Made by a program: the position numbers and the translations under genes. This document shows positions 26,872 through 34,900 of a DNA stretch of 55,434 nt, piece by piece (the first letter of the stretch is position 1; each line of letters opens with the position of its first letter). A model generated the notes under the pieces. It searched no databases, was not told where the DNA came from, and saw only the letters and a list, made by a program, of their open reading frames with translations. The stretch is from Giesbergeria sp. Lineage in GTDB: Bacteria; Pseudomonadota; Gammaproteobacteria; Burkholderiales; Burkholderiaceae_C. The stretch is taken from contig JAKLLE010000049.1 in the NCBI GenBank assembly GCA_023150295.1, positions 1 to 55,434 of the forward strand, given 5' to 3'.

Positions 26872-27819
26872 TCAGCCTATGCGAACCACCTGCATACCGG
26901 GCAGCGGGGGCGGAACAGGGAACTCTTCTTCGTCAAAAGCCTTGTCGCCGTCCTCGCTGGCAACGCCGGTGGCACGCGCGTTCACAAAATCGTACAGCGC
27001 GCCGTCCAGCAAATGGCTGGGCACCACGTTTTGCAGGGCGTTGGCCATGTTTTCCACGCGGCCGGGGTATTTTTTCTGCCACTCGCGCAGCATTTCGCTC
27101 ACCTGCTTGCGCTGCAGGTTCTCCTGGCTGCCGCACAGGTTGCAGGGGATGATGGGGAACTGGCGCACCTTGGCCCACTGCGTGGTGTCCTTCTCGGCCA
27201 CAAAGGCCAGGGGGCGGATCACCACGTGGCGGCCGTCGTCGCTCACCAGCTTCGGCGGCATGCTCTTGAGCTTGCCGCCAAAGAACATGTTGAGCAGCAG
27301 CGTGGCCAGCATGTCGTCGCGGTGGTGGCCCAGGGCGATCTTGGTGGCGCCCAGTTCGTCGGCCACGCGGTACAGAATGCCCCGGCGCAGGCGCGAGCAC
27401 AGGCTGCAGGTGGTCTTGCCCTCGGGGATGAGGCGCTTGACGATGCTGTAGGTGTCTTCGTTCTCGATGTGGAAGGGCACGCCCACGCTGGTCAGGTAGT
27501 CGGGCAGCACATGCTCGGGGAAACCGGGCTGCTTCTGGTCCAGGTTCACGGCCACCAGGTCGAAATGGATGGGCGCACGCTTTTGCAGCTTGAGCAGGAT
27601 GTCCAGCAGCGCATAGCTGTCCTTGCCGCCCGACATGCAGACCATGACCTTGTCGCCTTCCTCGATCATGTTGTACTGCACGATGGCCTTGCCGACCTCG
27701 CGGCACAGGCGCTTTTCGAGCTTGTGCGCCTCGCGCTCGATCTTGAAGCTGTGGGGCGCGGGGCCGGCCTGCGGTGCGTCGGCGGCGGGGGTGTCGGTGT
27801 CGGGGGTCCAGGTGTTCAT
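26872..27819 (-). CDS. ttcA: tRNA 2-thiocytidine biosynthesis protein TtcA
   Basis: A 315-residue Fe-S ATPase that thiolates C32 in tRNAs. The PP-loop SGGKDS is at residues 63-68. Two CxxC pairs bind the [4Fe-4S] cluster: C138-C141 (CSLC) and C226-C229 (CNLC). GHHRDD is also conserved. Length is normal. The MITE-like element begins 13 bases upstream of its ATG, so the ttcA promoter must lie within or beyond that element. Confidence 0.95.
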   Translation of the reverse strand: MNTWTPDTDTPAADAPQAGPAPHSFKIEREAHKLEKRLCREVGKAIVQYNMIEEGDKVMVCMSGGKDSYALLDILLKLQKRAPIHFDLVAVNLDQKQPGFPEHVLPDYLTSVGVPFHIENEDTYSIVKRLIPEGKTTCSLCSRLRRGILYRVADELGATKIALGHHRDDMLATLLLNMFFGGKLKSMPPKLVSDDGRHVVIRPLAFVAEKDTTQWAKVRQFPIIPCNLCGSQENLQRKQVSEMLREWQKKYPGRVENMANALQNVVPSHLLDGALYDFVNARATGVASEDGDKAFDEEEFPVPPPLPGMQVVRIG

Positions 27820-27832
27820 TGTGTTGCTGTGT

Positions 27833-28052
27833 AGAACCTGTTTACGATCTTTTCATGGGGTACGCAAGGCAGTAAACCGTCACGATCTAGGCGCCTGCCG
27901 CAGCCCATGCTGGCGGCCTGGGCAAGGCGGGCAACAACGAGCGTGGCGGTTTGCTGCCTTGCCCGAAGGGTTGCCCCGCAAAAGCAGCGTCTGCGGCGTT
28001 GCAAATCCTCGCCGGGCCACCGTACCCCATGAAAAGATCGTAAACAGGTTCT
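27833..28052. mobile_element. 220-bp MITE-like element with 32-bp perfect terminal inverted repeats
   Basis: The left end at 27833-27864 and the right end at 28021-28052 are exact reverse complements over 32 bases, beginning AGAACCTGTTTACGATC. The 156-bp interior is GC-rich and has no credible gene. Size and ends fit a non-autonomous transposon relic. I see no obvious target duplication. The right end supplies one base of the folB stop codon, and the left end lies just before ttcA. Confidence 0.8.
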
Positions 28053-28423
28053 CACCACTGCCCGGCTTCCATGCGGATGGCGACTTCGCAGTCGCCGAAG
28101 ATTTCGAGTTTGGCGATTTTGACGCGCACGCCCTGTACGCCAGGCAGTTGCAGCAGCCGGTGCGCGAGCTTGCCGATCAGCGTCTCCAGCAGGTTCACAT
28201 GTTCGGCCGTGCATTCGTCGATGATGATCTGGCGCACCTTGCGGTAGTCCAGCACATGGGCGATATCGTCGTCGTGCGGCTCCAGGGGCTGTGCGCCCAG
28301 GCTCAGTTCGGCATCGACCTGGATGGGTTGGGGGGAGCTCTTCTCGTGCGCCAGAATGCCCAGGTTGGCGTCAAAGCGCAGCCCGGTCAGGGTCAGGGTC
28401 TGCAGGCCGGTCGTGGGTTTCAT
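28052..28423 (-). CDS. folB: Dihydroneopterin aldolase (FolB)
   Basis: A 123-residue folate-pathway enzyme that cleaves dihydroneopterin to 6-hydroxymethyl-dihydropterin and glycolaldehyde. Family features: LRFDANLGILAHEK at the N-terminus (tunnel-fold start), DDDIAHVLDYRKVRQII and NLLETLIGKLAHRLL. The stop codon TGA shares its last base with the end of the MITE-like element, yet the C-terminus (VAIRMEAGQW) looks intact. It overlaps the upstream reductase gene by 4 bases. Confidence 0.93.
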   Translation of the reverse strand: MKPTTGLQTLTLTGLRFDANLGILAHEKSSPQPIQVDAELSLGAQPLEPHDDDIAHVLDYRKVRQIIIDECTAEHVNLLETLIGKLAHRLLQLPGVQGVRVKIAKLEIFGDCEVAIRMEAGQW

Positions 28424-29226
28424 GGCGGGGTGGGGGTGTCTTGCATGAGGGAAAAGTCGCGCTCAAAGCGCATCAGGTGCTGGCCGCCATCGACCAGCAG
28501 CGTGGTGCCGGTGAGCGCGCGGTTCTCCAGCGCAAAGCGCACGGCCTGGGCCACGTCCTGCGCGGTGGACGAGCGCCCCAGCGGGCTGAGCGCATGCAGG
28601 CGCTGGAACTGCTCCTCGCTCAGGTAGTGGCTGGTGAGCGTGAGCCCCGGCGCCACACCCACGACGCGCACGCGCGGCGCCAGCGCCAGCGCCAGCATGG
28701 TGCCCGCGGCCTCCAGGGCGGCCTTGGAGAGCGTGTAGCTCAAAAAATCGGGGTTCTGGTTCCAAAGCTTCTGGTCCAGCAGATTGACCACCGCGCCCTG
28801 GGCGTCGGCCTCGCCCTGGGCGGCGCGCTCGTTCAGGTGCGCGTGCAGGGCCTGCGCCAGCACAATCGGTGCCGCCGTGTTGCTGGCCAGGTGCTGCTGC
28901 AGGCTGGCGTAGCCAAAGGTGGCGGGGTCGTCGTGCTCGAACAGCGAGGCGCTGTTGACCACCGCATCCACCGCGCCAAAGTGCGTCACCACGCGCGGCA
29001 ACAGGGCGCGCACGGCTGATTCATCTGTAAAATCAGCATCAAAATGGCCGCTAACGCGCGAAATACGGGCGCAAGCAGCTACTGTTTCGATAGCGTCCTG
29101 TTCTGCGCTGCGGTAGTGCACCGCCACCTGCCAGCCGTCTTCGGCCAGCGCCAGCGCAATGGCGCGGCCCAGGCGCTTGGCAGCGCCGGTGACCAGAACG
29201 GTGCGCGGGCGGGTGGGGGGGGACAT
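28420..29226 (-). CDS. folM: SDR-family pteridine reductase-like protein (FolM)
   Basis: A 268-residue short-chain dehydrogenase, probably a dihydrofolate/dihydromonapterin reductase given the adjacent folB. The Rossmann motif TGAAKRLGRA with its Arg (NADPH preference) is at residues 14-23, the active-site Tyr/Lys is in YTLSK, and the family stretch NSASLFEHDD follows strand 4. ATG 29226 was preferred over a TTG 18 bases upstream. A diverged family-2 repeat encodes residues about 45-66. It is coupled to folB by a 4-base overlap. Confidence 0.88.
   Translation of the reverse strand: MSPPTRPRTVLVTGAAKRLGRAIALALAEDGWQVAVHYRSAEQDAIETVAACARISRVSGHFDADFTDESAVRALLPRVVTHFGAVDAVVNSASLFEHDDPATFGYASLQQHLASNTAAPIVLAQALHAHLNERAAQGEADAQGAVVNLLDQKLWNQNPDFLSYTLSKAALEAAGTMLALALAPRVRVVGVAPGLTLTSHYLSEEQFQRLHALSPLGRSSTAQDVAQAVRFALENRALTGTTLLVDGGQHLMRFERDFSLMQDTPTPP
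29031..29094. repeat. Family-2 repeat, copy 5, in frame inside folM
   Basis: The order of parts matches the family: AATCAGCATCAAAATGGCC, a decayed central dyad (GCTAACGCGC...GGGCGCAAGC), AGCAGCTACTG and TTTCGATAGC. It is A+T-richer than the flanking gene and is read without a stop as AIETVAACARISRVSGHFDA. Confidence 0.6.
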
Positions 29227-29295
29227 GGAGGTGTTGCGGGGCAAAGCGCAAAAGCCTGTAGTTTATGCCGCCCCCGTGGGGTTTGTGTGGCTGAT

Positions 29296-29317
29296 ATGGT
29301 TATACTGGTGCAACCAT
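29296..29317. promoter_or_regulatory. Operator/promoter of PIN toxin-antitoxin module 1
   Basis: A 22-bp inverted repeat ATGGTT-N10-AACCAT ends on the toxin ATG. TATACT at 29301-29306 (or TATGGT at 29295-29300) can act as -10, placing the start site within a few bases of the ATG. There is no Shine-Dalgarno. The same 22-bp layout is found at module 2 (38183-38204). Confidence 0.6.
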
Positions 29318-29738
29318 GCGAATCGTTCTGGACACCTCCGTGTTGGTGGCAGCGGCGCGGTCGCGCCAGGGGGCCAGCTTTGCCTTGGTCAGCAGTCTGC
29401 CTCACCCGCGCTTTGGGTTTGCCCTGAGCGTGGCGCTGTACACCGAGTGGCAGGCGGTGCTCACACGGCCAGAGCACCTGCCCCCAGGACTGCAGCCGCA
29501 GGACGCCCTGGCCTACCTGCGCTATCTGGCGTCCATCGCCCATCTGCAAGATGTGCACTACCTGTGGCGCCCCTTTCTGCGCGACCCCGATGACGATATG
29601 GTGCTGGAATGCGCCGTGGCCTCGGGCAGCCGCTACCTGGTGACCCACAACGTACGCGACTTTGCGCGCATCACCTCACTGGGGGTCAGCCCGGTGACCC
29701 CTGCTGAATTCCTGGACATGCTGAGGAGCCCGACATGA
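29316..29738 (+). CDS. PIN-domain ribonuclease toxin (COG1569 type), module 1
   Basis: A 140-residue PIN-domain protein, probably an Mg2+-dependent RNase toxin. The acidic active-site residues are D6 (VLDTSVLV), E44, D94 and D115 (THNVRDF). The toxin precedes its antitoxin and their ORFs overlap by 4 bases (ATGA). It is a paralogue of the toxin at 38203, sharing LDTxVLVAxxRSRxGASF, LWRPxLRDPxDxxVLE and YLVTHNxRDF. The start codon lies in the operator dyad and the mRNA is probably leaderless. Confidence 0.88.
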   Translation: MRIVLDTSVLVAAARSRQGASFALVSSLPHPRFGFALSVALYTEWQAVLTRPEHLPPGLQPQDALAYLRYLASIAHLQDVHYLWRPFLRDPDDDMVLECAVASGSRYLVTHNVRDFARITSLGVSPVTPAEFLDMLRSPT

Positions 29739-29965
29739 CTGCATTGACCGTCCGCCTGCCCCATTCGGTGCACGCCAAAATCCGCGAACTGGCAGCGCGC
29801 GATGCCATTTCCGTCAACCAGTTCATCGCCAGTGCTGCGGCAGAAAAGCTTGCCTCCATGCTGACCGTGGACTACCTGCGCCAGGAGGCTGCACAAGGCC
29901 AGCGCGAGGCCTTTGACCGCTACCTGCGGGCCGTTCCCGATGTGCCCGATGCGCAGGAGAGGTGA
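29735..29965 (+). CDS. Antitoxin of PIN module 1 (Arc/HicB-like ribbon-helix-helix)
   Basis: A 76-residue protein. The N-terminal LTVRLPHSVHAKIRELAARD looks like a ribbon-helix-helix DNA-binding strand and helix, with the ISVNQFIASAAAEKL helix next. The C-terminal tail (VDYLRQEAAQGQREAFDRYL) probably wraps the toxin. It is expected to neutralise the PIN toxin and repress the operon at the 22-bp dyad. It is paralogous to the antitoxin at 38631. Confidence 0.83.
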   Translation: MTALTVRLPHSVHAKIRELAARDAISVNQFIASAAAEKLASMLTVDYLRQEAAQGQREAFDRYLRAVPDVPDAQER

Positions 29966-29968
29966 GCT

Positions 29969-31084
29969 GTGTCCCTGAACGCAAGCCACCTTGGCTCCAC
30001 CGCCCTGCACTCCCACATCGCCCAGGCCATCGGCGCCGCTGGCGGCTGGATCGGATTCGACCGCTTCATGGCGCTGGCCCTGTACACGCCGGGCCTGGGC
30101 TACTACGCCGGCGGCCTGCCCAAGTTTGGCCACCTGCCCCAGTCGGGCAGCGACTTTGTGACCGCACCCGAGTTGACACCGCTGTTCGGCCAGGCCTTGG
30201 CCGTGCAGGTGCGCGAGGCGCTGGAGCGCACGCAGACCCGCGAGCTGTGGGAGTTTGGCGCGGGCTCGGGGGCGCTGGCATTGCAACTGCTGGACGCGTT
30301 GGGCGACGCGGTGCAGCGCTACACCATCGTGGACCTGTCGGGCAGCCTGCGCGCGCGCCAGCAGGAGCGCCTGGCCGCGCACGCGCACAAGCTGCGCTGG
30401 CTGGACGTCCTGCCCGACGCCATGGAAGGCGTGGTCGTGGGCAATGAACTGCTGGACGCCATGCCTGTGCAACTGCTGCTGCGCCAGGGTGGGCAGTGGC
30501 ATGAGCGTGGTGTGGCCTTGGCACAGGAGGCGTTTGTCTGGCAAGACCGGCCCACCCCCCTGAGGCCACCGATCCCCGTGGAAGGCGAGCACGATTACCT
30601 CACCGAAATCCACCCCCAGGCCGAGGCCTTTGTGCGCACCCTGGGCGAGAAGCTGCGGCGCGGCGCACTGCTGCTCATCGACTACGGCTTTGGCGAGCGC
30701 GAGTACTACCACCCGCAGCGCCACATGGGCACCCTGATGTGCCACCGCGCCCACCAGGCCGACGACAACCCGCTGGTGGACGTGGGCGCCAAGGACATCA
30801 CGGCGCACGTCAACTTCACCGGCATCGTGCTGGCCGCGCAAGAGCAGCCCTTGCCCGTGGGGCAGGAATGGCAGTTGCTGGGCTACACCACGCAGGCGCA
30901 TTTCCTCATCAACTGCGGCCTGCCGCAGGCCATGGAGCAGGCGCCGCTGCAAGAGCGCGCCCTGGCGGCCAAGCTGCTGATGGAGCACGAGATGGGCGAG
31001 CTGTTCCAGGTGCTGCTGCTGGCCAAGGGCGTGCCCTGGGAGGCCGTGGGCTTTGCGCACGGCGACCGCAGCCACAGGCTGTAA
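29969..31084 (+). CDS. MidA/NDUFAF7-family SAM-dependent methyltransferase
   Basis: A 371-residue class I methyltransferase of the MidA (DUF185) family; the mitochondrial relative NDUFAF7 dimethylates an arginine of complex I. The motif WEFGAGSGALALQLLDAL is the SAM-binding loop; GLGYYAGG and GNELLDAMPVQLL are family blocks. The start is GTG at 29969, 4 bases after the antitoxin stop, although the two are functionally unrelated. DUF2905 follows with a 3-base gap. Bacterial target unknown. Confidence 0.88.
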   Translation: MSLNASHLGSTALHSHIAQAIGAAGGWIGFDRFMALALYTPGLGYYAGGLPKFGHLPQSGSDFVTAPELTPLFGQALAVQVREALERTQTRELWEFGAGSGALALQLLDALGDAVQRYTIVDLSGSLRARQQERLAAHAHKLRWLDVLPDAMEGVVVGNELLDAMPVQLLLRQGGQWHERGVALAQEAFVWQDRPTPLRPPIPVEGEHDYLTEIHPQAEAFVRTLGEKLRRGALLLIDYGFGEREYYHPQRHMGTLMCHRAHQADDNPLVDVGAKDITAHVNFTGIVLAAQEQPLPVGQEWQLLGYTTQAHFLINCGLPQAMEQAPLQERALAAKLLMEHEMGELFQVLLLAKGVPWEAVGFAHGDRSHRL

Positions 31085-31087
31085 CGC

Positions 31088-31282
31088 ATGATCCGCTGGC
31101 TCATCGTCGTCTTCCTCGCGCTGGTGCTCATCAACGGGCTCACGCCCTGGTTGCAGCGCCTGGGGCTGGGCAAGCTGCCGGGGGATTTCCATTTCCGGCT
31201 GTTCGGGCGCGAGTGGTACATCCCGCTGGCCAGCACCGTGCTGCTCAGCTTTGTGCTGAGCCTGATCGTCAAGTGGCTCTGA
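31088..31282 (+). CDS. DUF2905 small membrane protein
   Basis: A 64-residue protein with two hydrophobic helices (residues 3-20 and 42-62) joined by a loop containing GKLPGDFHFRLFGREWYIPL, the DUF2905 signature. Function unknown. It follows the MidA-type gene by 3 bases, so it is probably cotranscribed with it. Confidence 0.85.
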   Translation: MIRWLIVVFLALVLINGLTPWLQRLGLGKLPGDFHFRLFGREWYIPLASTVLLSFVLSLIVKWL

Positions 31283-31318
31283 CTTGATTTTTTCGGGGTG
31301 CGGCCCGATGTCTGGGGC

Positions 31319-31753
31319 ATGACCGAATCCCTGCACATCGTCTGCCCCCACTGCCACACCACCAACCGCGTCCAGGCGGCGCAGCTCGGCAGCCAGCCCG
31401 ACTGCGGCAGTTGCCACCAGCCCCTGTTCATGGGCGCGCCGCTGGCGCTGGATGCCGCCAGCTTTGCCAAGCATGTGCAGCGCAACCACATTCCGGTGCT
31501 GGTGGACTTCTGGGCGCCCTGGTGCGGGCCGTGCCGCCAGATGGCACCGGCCTTTGCCCAGGCGGCGCGCACGCTGGAGCCCCAGGTGCGGCTGGCCAAG
31601 CTCGATACCGAGGCGCACCCGCAGCTGGCGGCGCCCTACAACATCCGCAGCATTCCGACCATGGTACTGTTCCAGGGCGGGCGCGAGGTGGCGCGCATCT
31701 CGGGCGCCTTGGGCGCGGCGGACATCGAGCGCTGGGTGCGCAGCGTGCTCTGA
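31319..31753 (+). CDS. trxC: Thioredoxin 2 (TrxC)
   Basis: A 144-residue cytoplasmic thioredoxin with the N-terminal zinc domain of TrxC: C9-x2-C12 and C29-x2-C32. The redox site is WCGPC with Cys69 and Cys72, and the cis-Pro is in SIPTMVLF. ATG 31319 gives the full zinc finger. It is convergent with the DoxX gene, with only 10 bp between stop codons. Confidence 0.93.
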   Translation: MTESLHIVCPHCHTTNRVQAAQLGSQPDCGSCHQPLFMGAPLALDAASFAKHVQRNHIPVLVDFWAPWCGPCRQMAPAFAQAARTLEPQVRLAKLDTEAHPQLAAPYNIRSIPTMVLFQGGREVARISGALGAADIERWVRSVL

Positions 31754-31763
31754 ACCAAAGGCC

Positions 31764-32246
31764 TCAGCGCAGGCGCAGAAAGTGGTCCAGCGACAGGCGG
31801 CCTGCGCCGCGCCCGGCCAGGTAGAGCATCAGCGCCGCCCACGACAGGTGCGTGGGCCAGGCGTCGGGGTACACAAAGACCTGGATCACCAGCGTCATGC
31901 CCAGCAGCGCCAGGGCCGACAGGCGCGTGAAAAGTCCCAGCACCAGCAGCACCGGGAACAGGTGCTCGGCCAGGGTGGCCATGGGCGCCGCCCATTCCGG
32001 GGGGATCAGCGGCAGCCTGTACTCCTCGCGGAACAGCAGGTAAGTGGTGTCGGTGATCGTGAAAACGCCCTCCACCTTGGTGCGGCCCGACATCCAGAAA
32101 ATGCCCGCCAGCGCCAGGCGCGCGGCCAGCGCGATCAGGCCGTGCGGTGTGCACTGCTCCAGCCGCTGGGCCAGGCCGTTCCACAGCCCCCGCACGCCGG
32201 GGAGGGATGCGGGCGCAGGGCCGACAGGGGAATGGGTGGTGTGCAT
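31764..32246 (-). CDS. DoxX-family membrane protein of the bufferin operon
   Basis: A 160-residue protein with four membrane helices and the DoxX signature ([19 protein letters not shown]). DoxX genes commonly end bufferin operons; the role there is thought to be in membrane redox or maturation steps but is not settled. ATG 32246 follows GAGGAG by 6 bases, and the 14-bp gap to bufC indicates one operon. It is the last gene of bufA-bufB-bufC-doxX. Confidence 0.87.
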   Translation of the reverse strand: MHTTHSPVGPAPASLPGVRGLWNGLAQRLEQCTPHGLIALAARLALAGIFWMSGRTKVEGVFTITDTTYLLFREEYRLPLIPPEWAAPMATLAEHLFPVLLVLGLFTRLSALALLGMTLVIQVFVYPDAWPTHLSWAALMLYLAGRGAGRLSLDHFLRLR

Positions 32247-32260
32247 GGGGTGCTCCTCGT

Positions 32261-33028
32261 TCAACAGGGTTCGGGGGCGCGCAGGGCGCCGGTGCGCAGC
32301 AGCAGTGCGACGAGCGCGGGCAGGTTGGTGGCGGGGGCGGCCTGCAGGGCCTGGGCGGCGGCGTCTTCAAAAGTGGCGCCGGCAGCGCAGGCGTCCAGCA
32401 GCGCGCAGCCCGCGTGCGGCAGGGGCGCCCATTGCACGGCGTCGTGCGGGCGGGTCAGCAGGGCGCCTTCACCCTTCCAGGGCAGGTTGGCATCCCAGGG
32501 CAGCCCCTCGCGCTGGCATTGCCACAGGCGGTAGGCCGGGTGCTCCGCGCACCACTGCCAGCGCGCGGCCGGGTGGGGTTGCAGGCGCAGCAGCGCCAGG
32601 GTCTTGGGCGCTTGCTGGGCCAGCCAGGCGACTTGCAGCGCGGGCGCGTCGGCGGCCAGGTGGGACTCGGTCCAGCAGCGGTCCAGCCGCGCCACGGCGC
32701 CCAGGTAGGGCAGGTTGGCGGCCGGGCCAAAGCCTTCCAGAAAATCGGCAAAGCCCGCGCCATAGCCCATGAGTCGCCCGTCCGTCGGCGGGTGCTGGTG
32801 CACGAAGGCATGTGCCGTGGCGCGCAGCCAGTCGGTGCCCACCAGGGCGTGCACGGCGGGGTAGTTGGCCTGCAGCGCGTCGATGCAGCCCTTGGCCACG
32901 GTGTTGCGGTACACGGCAAAGCCGGGCTGGGCGAGCAGCGCATCCAGCCAGGCGGGCGGCGGTGCGCTGGCGCCGGGTGGGGGCATCAGGGCACTGGCCA
33001 GGCCGTCCTGGAAATCGCTCAGGCGCAT
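32261..33028 (-). CDS. bufC: BufC, DUF2063-type partner of the MNIO enzyme
   Basis: A 255-residue protein with the N-terminal DUF2063 (HvfC/BufC) domain: [41 protein letters not shown], and [19 protein letters not shown]. Known partners bind the precursor peptide and present it to the DUF692 enzyme. ATG 33028 follows GGAGG and overlaps bufB by 10 bases; the open frame extends 48 arginine-rich codons further, which is shadow. Confidence 0.88.
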   Translation of the reverse strand: MRLSDFQDGLASALMPPPGASAPPPAWLDALLAQPGFAVYRNTVAKGCIDALQANYPAVHALVGTDWLRATAHAFVHQHPPTDGRLMGYGAGFADFLEGFGPAANLPYLGAVARLDRCWTESHLAADAPALQVAWLAQQAPKTLALLRLQPHPAARWQWCAEHPAYRLWQCQREGLPWDANLPWKGEGALLTRPHDAVQWAPLPHAGCALLDACAAGATFEDAAAQALQAAPATNLPALVALLLRTGALRAPEPC

Positions 33029-33861
33029 GGCAGGGCCTCCGGGGTGGTGAGCATGCGGTGCGCGCGCTCGCGCTCGGCCAGCAGCTCGGGCAGGGGCGGG
33101 ATGGCGTCGTCGCGCTCGATCAGCGTGGGCCGGGGGCCGGTGCGCGCGATCAGGCGCTCGTACAGTGCCCACACGGGCTCGGCCACGGGGGCGTCGTGGC
33201 TGTCGATGAGCAGCGCGTCGCCCAGGCGCGGGTCGGCATGGTGGCCCGCGAGGTGGATTTCGGTGATGGCCTGCACCGGAAACGCGTCCAAATAGTCGTG
33301 GGCGCGGGTGCCCAGGTTGTGCGCGCTGAGGACCACGTTGTTCACGTCCAGCAGCAGGCTGCAGCCGGTGCGGCGCACCAGCGCGGCCAGGAAATCGGTC
33401 TCAGACCAATTGTGCCCGTCGATGTGCAGGTAGTGTGTGGGGTTCTCGATGGTGATGGTGCGGCCCAGGGCGTCCTGCGTGGCGCTGATGTTGGCCGCAA
33501 TGCGCGTCAGCGCCTCGTGCGTGCGCGGGAAGGGCAGCAGGTCGGGGTGGTAGCGCCCGCGCCAGGCCGACCATGCCAGGTGCTCGGACACCAGCGCGGG
33601 CTCGATGCGCCGCACCAGTTGCGCCAGGCGCCGCAGGTGCTCCGCATCGGGCGGCGCATCGGCCGCGAGCGAGAGCGACACACCGTGCAGCGACACCGGG
33701 TGCCGCGCCCGGATGGCTTCGAGCCAGGCCAGGCGCGGGCCACCGCCCGACAGGTAATTCTCGGGGTGCACCTCCCACCACAGGCCGCTGGCGGTGCAGT
33801 GCAGGGCCTCGTCGTAATGCTGGGGCTTGAGGCCCAGGCCTGCGGTGAGAAGGTGGGGCAT
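33019..33861 (-). CDS. bufB: BufB, multinuclear non-heme iron oxidase (DUF692)
   Basis: A 280-residue TIM-barrel MNIO enzyme that oxidises cysteines of a RiPP precursor. Candidate metal ligands are in place: H59 (SLHGVSLS), E93 (VSEHLAW), E139/N140 (IENPTHY), D172 and N174 (LDVNNV), H203 and H207 (EIHLAGHH), D220 and H222 (IDSHDAP). In bufferins the enzyme is reported to convert core cysteines to thiooxazoles. It lies between the precursor gene (19-bp gap) and bufC (10-base overlap). Confidence 0.93.
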   Translation of the reverse strand: MPHLLTAGLGLKPQHYDEALHCTASGLWWEVHPENYLSGGGPRLAWLEAIRARHPVSLHGVSLSLAADAPPDAEHLRRLAQLVRRIEPALVSEHLAWSAWRGRYHPDLLPFPRTHEALTRIAANISATQDALGRTITIENPTHYLHIDGHNWSETDFLAALVRRTGCSLLLDVNNVVLSAHNLGTRAHDYLDAFPVQAITEIHLAGHHADPRLGDALLIDSHDAPVAEPVWALYERLIARTGPRPTLIERDDAIPPLPELLAERERAHRMLTTPEALPCA

Positions 33862-33880
33862 GGTGCGTTCCTATCGGGGA

Positions 33881-34180
33881 TCAGGCCTTGATGGCGCTGA
33901 GTGAGCCCATGCCCTTGGGCGTCTGGATGCTAGTGCAGGTGCCCGCAGGCACATACTTCCAGGCGTTGCCCTGGTAGTCCACCTTGGATGTGCCCGCGCA
34001 GGTGGTGCCGGGGCCGGCGGCGCAGTCGTTCTTGCCGGCCATGGAGACGCCGTAGCACTTCTCCATGGTGGGTTTGGCCATGTCGCCGGACTTGTTCATG
34101 CTGTCGGACTGGGCGATGGCGGCACCAGAAGCGAGGGCGGCAAAAGCCAGGGCGCCGAGGGTGAGGGAACGGGTGGTCAT
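33881..34180 (-). CDS. bufA: BufA1-type bufferin precursor (DUF2282 copper-binding RiPP)
   Basis: A 99-residue secreted precursor. The signal peptide spans residues 1-23 ([18 protein letters not shown]). The mature part has the DUF2282 block with four cysteines, C42 (EKCYGV), C53 (KNDCAA), C61 ([16 protein letters not shown]) and C82 (GTCTSI). In studied bufferins the two central cysteines are modified by BufBC and the product buffers copper in the periplasm. ATG 34180 has AAGGAG upstream. It is first in its operon, downstream of a GTAACC-N16-CGAA promoter. Confidence 0.93.
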   Translation of the reverse strand: MTTRSLTLGALAFAALASGAAIAQSDSMNKSGDMAKPTMEKCYGVSMAGKNDCAAGPGTTCAGTSKVDYQGNAWKYVPAGTCTSIQTPKGMGSLSAIKA

Positions 34181-34253
34181 GCTGATAGCTCCTTGGGTGA
34201 TGAACGAGACCTCTGCCTGCAATGCCAACGCACCCGGCCGGTCTGCGCTGTAA

Positions 34254-34279
34254 TTCGCGGGCGCGGCGGTGCGGGTTAC
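34254..34279 (-). promoter_or_regulatory. ECF (SigF-type) promoter of the bufferin operon
   Basis: On the minus strand GTAACC (34279-34274), 16 bases, then CGAA (34257-34254). This equals the GTAACC-N16-CGAA motif reported, as I recall, for Caulobacter SigF promoters, which include a homologous DUF2282 operon. The start site would be near 34247, giving a leader of about 67 bases before bufA. Confidence 0.75.
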
Positions 34280-34312
34280 GCTGTGGTCGAAAATTTATTT
34301 TTCGGCCCCCGT

Positions 34313-34338
34313 GTAACCGGCCGCGCACCGGCCCCGAA
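34313..34338 (+). promoter_or_regulatory. ECF (SigF-type) promoter of the sigma/anti-sigma operon
   Basis: GTAACC (34313-34318), 16 bases, then CGAA (34335-34338), identical in both hexamers and spacing to the promoter on the other strand 60 bases away. The start site would be near 34346, about 12 bases before the sigma gene ATG and just leaving GAGGGAG as ribosome binding site. This predicts autoregulation. Confidence 0.75.
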
Positions 34339-34357
34339 TACCAGCGAGGGAGACGCC

Positions 34358-34900
34358 ATGGAGATAGAACAGCGGCTGCGCCCGCTGCTGCTGCAGGGCC
34401 TGGAGGGCGACAGCAACGCCTACCAGCGCTTCCTGAAGGAGCTGAGCGCGCATTTGCGGGCCTTTTTGCGCCGCCGCCTGGCCCAGCGGCCCGATGAAGT
34501 GGAGGACCTCGTGCAGGAGACCCTGCTCGCCGTGCACAACCAGCGCCACACCTACCGGCCCGACCTGCCGGTGACGGCCTGGGCTCATGCGATTGCGCGC
34601 TACAAGCTCATCGACTGGCTGCGCTCGCACGCGGTCAAGGGCGCGCTCGACGTGCCGCTGGACGATGCGCAGGAGCTGTTTTCCAGCAGCGACAGCGATG
34701 CCGCGCAGGCCCGGCGAGACCTGGGCCTGTTGCTGCAGACGCTGCCCGAGCGCCAGCGCCTGCCCATCGTGCACATGAAGCTCGAAGGCCTGTCGGTGGT
34801 GGAAACGGCGCGCCTGACGGGGCTGTCGGAATCGGCGGTCAAGGTGGGCGTGCACCGGGGGCTCAAGGCCCTGGCCGCCCGTATCAGGGGAACGGCATGA
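34358..34900 (+). CDS. ECF sigma factor (SigF-like) controlling the bufferin genes
   Basis: A 180-residue ECF sigma factor: region 2 at about 20-90 ([31 protein letters not shown]) and region 4 at about 120-175 ([41 protein letters not shown]). ATG 34358 has GGGAGA 6 bases upstream; the open frame extends upstream without family similarity. It overlaps the anti-sigma gene by 4 bases and is divergent from the bufferin operon. Released by its membrane anti-sigma, it would transcribe both operons. Confidence 0.92.
   Translation: MEIEQRLRPLLLQGLEGDSNAYQRFLKELSAHLRAFLRRRLAQRPDEVEDLVQETLLAVHNQRHTYRPDLPVTAWAHAIARYKLIDWLRSHAVKGALDVPLDDAQELFSSSDSDAAQARRDLGLLLQTLPERQRLPIVHMKLEGLSVVETARLTGLSESAVKVGVHRGLKALAARIRGTA

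Noticed and set aside
27816-28214. A possible transposase fragment inside the MITE-like element
   Set aside because: The frames crossing it are short, arginine-rich and run into folB and ttcA; I see no DDE motif.
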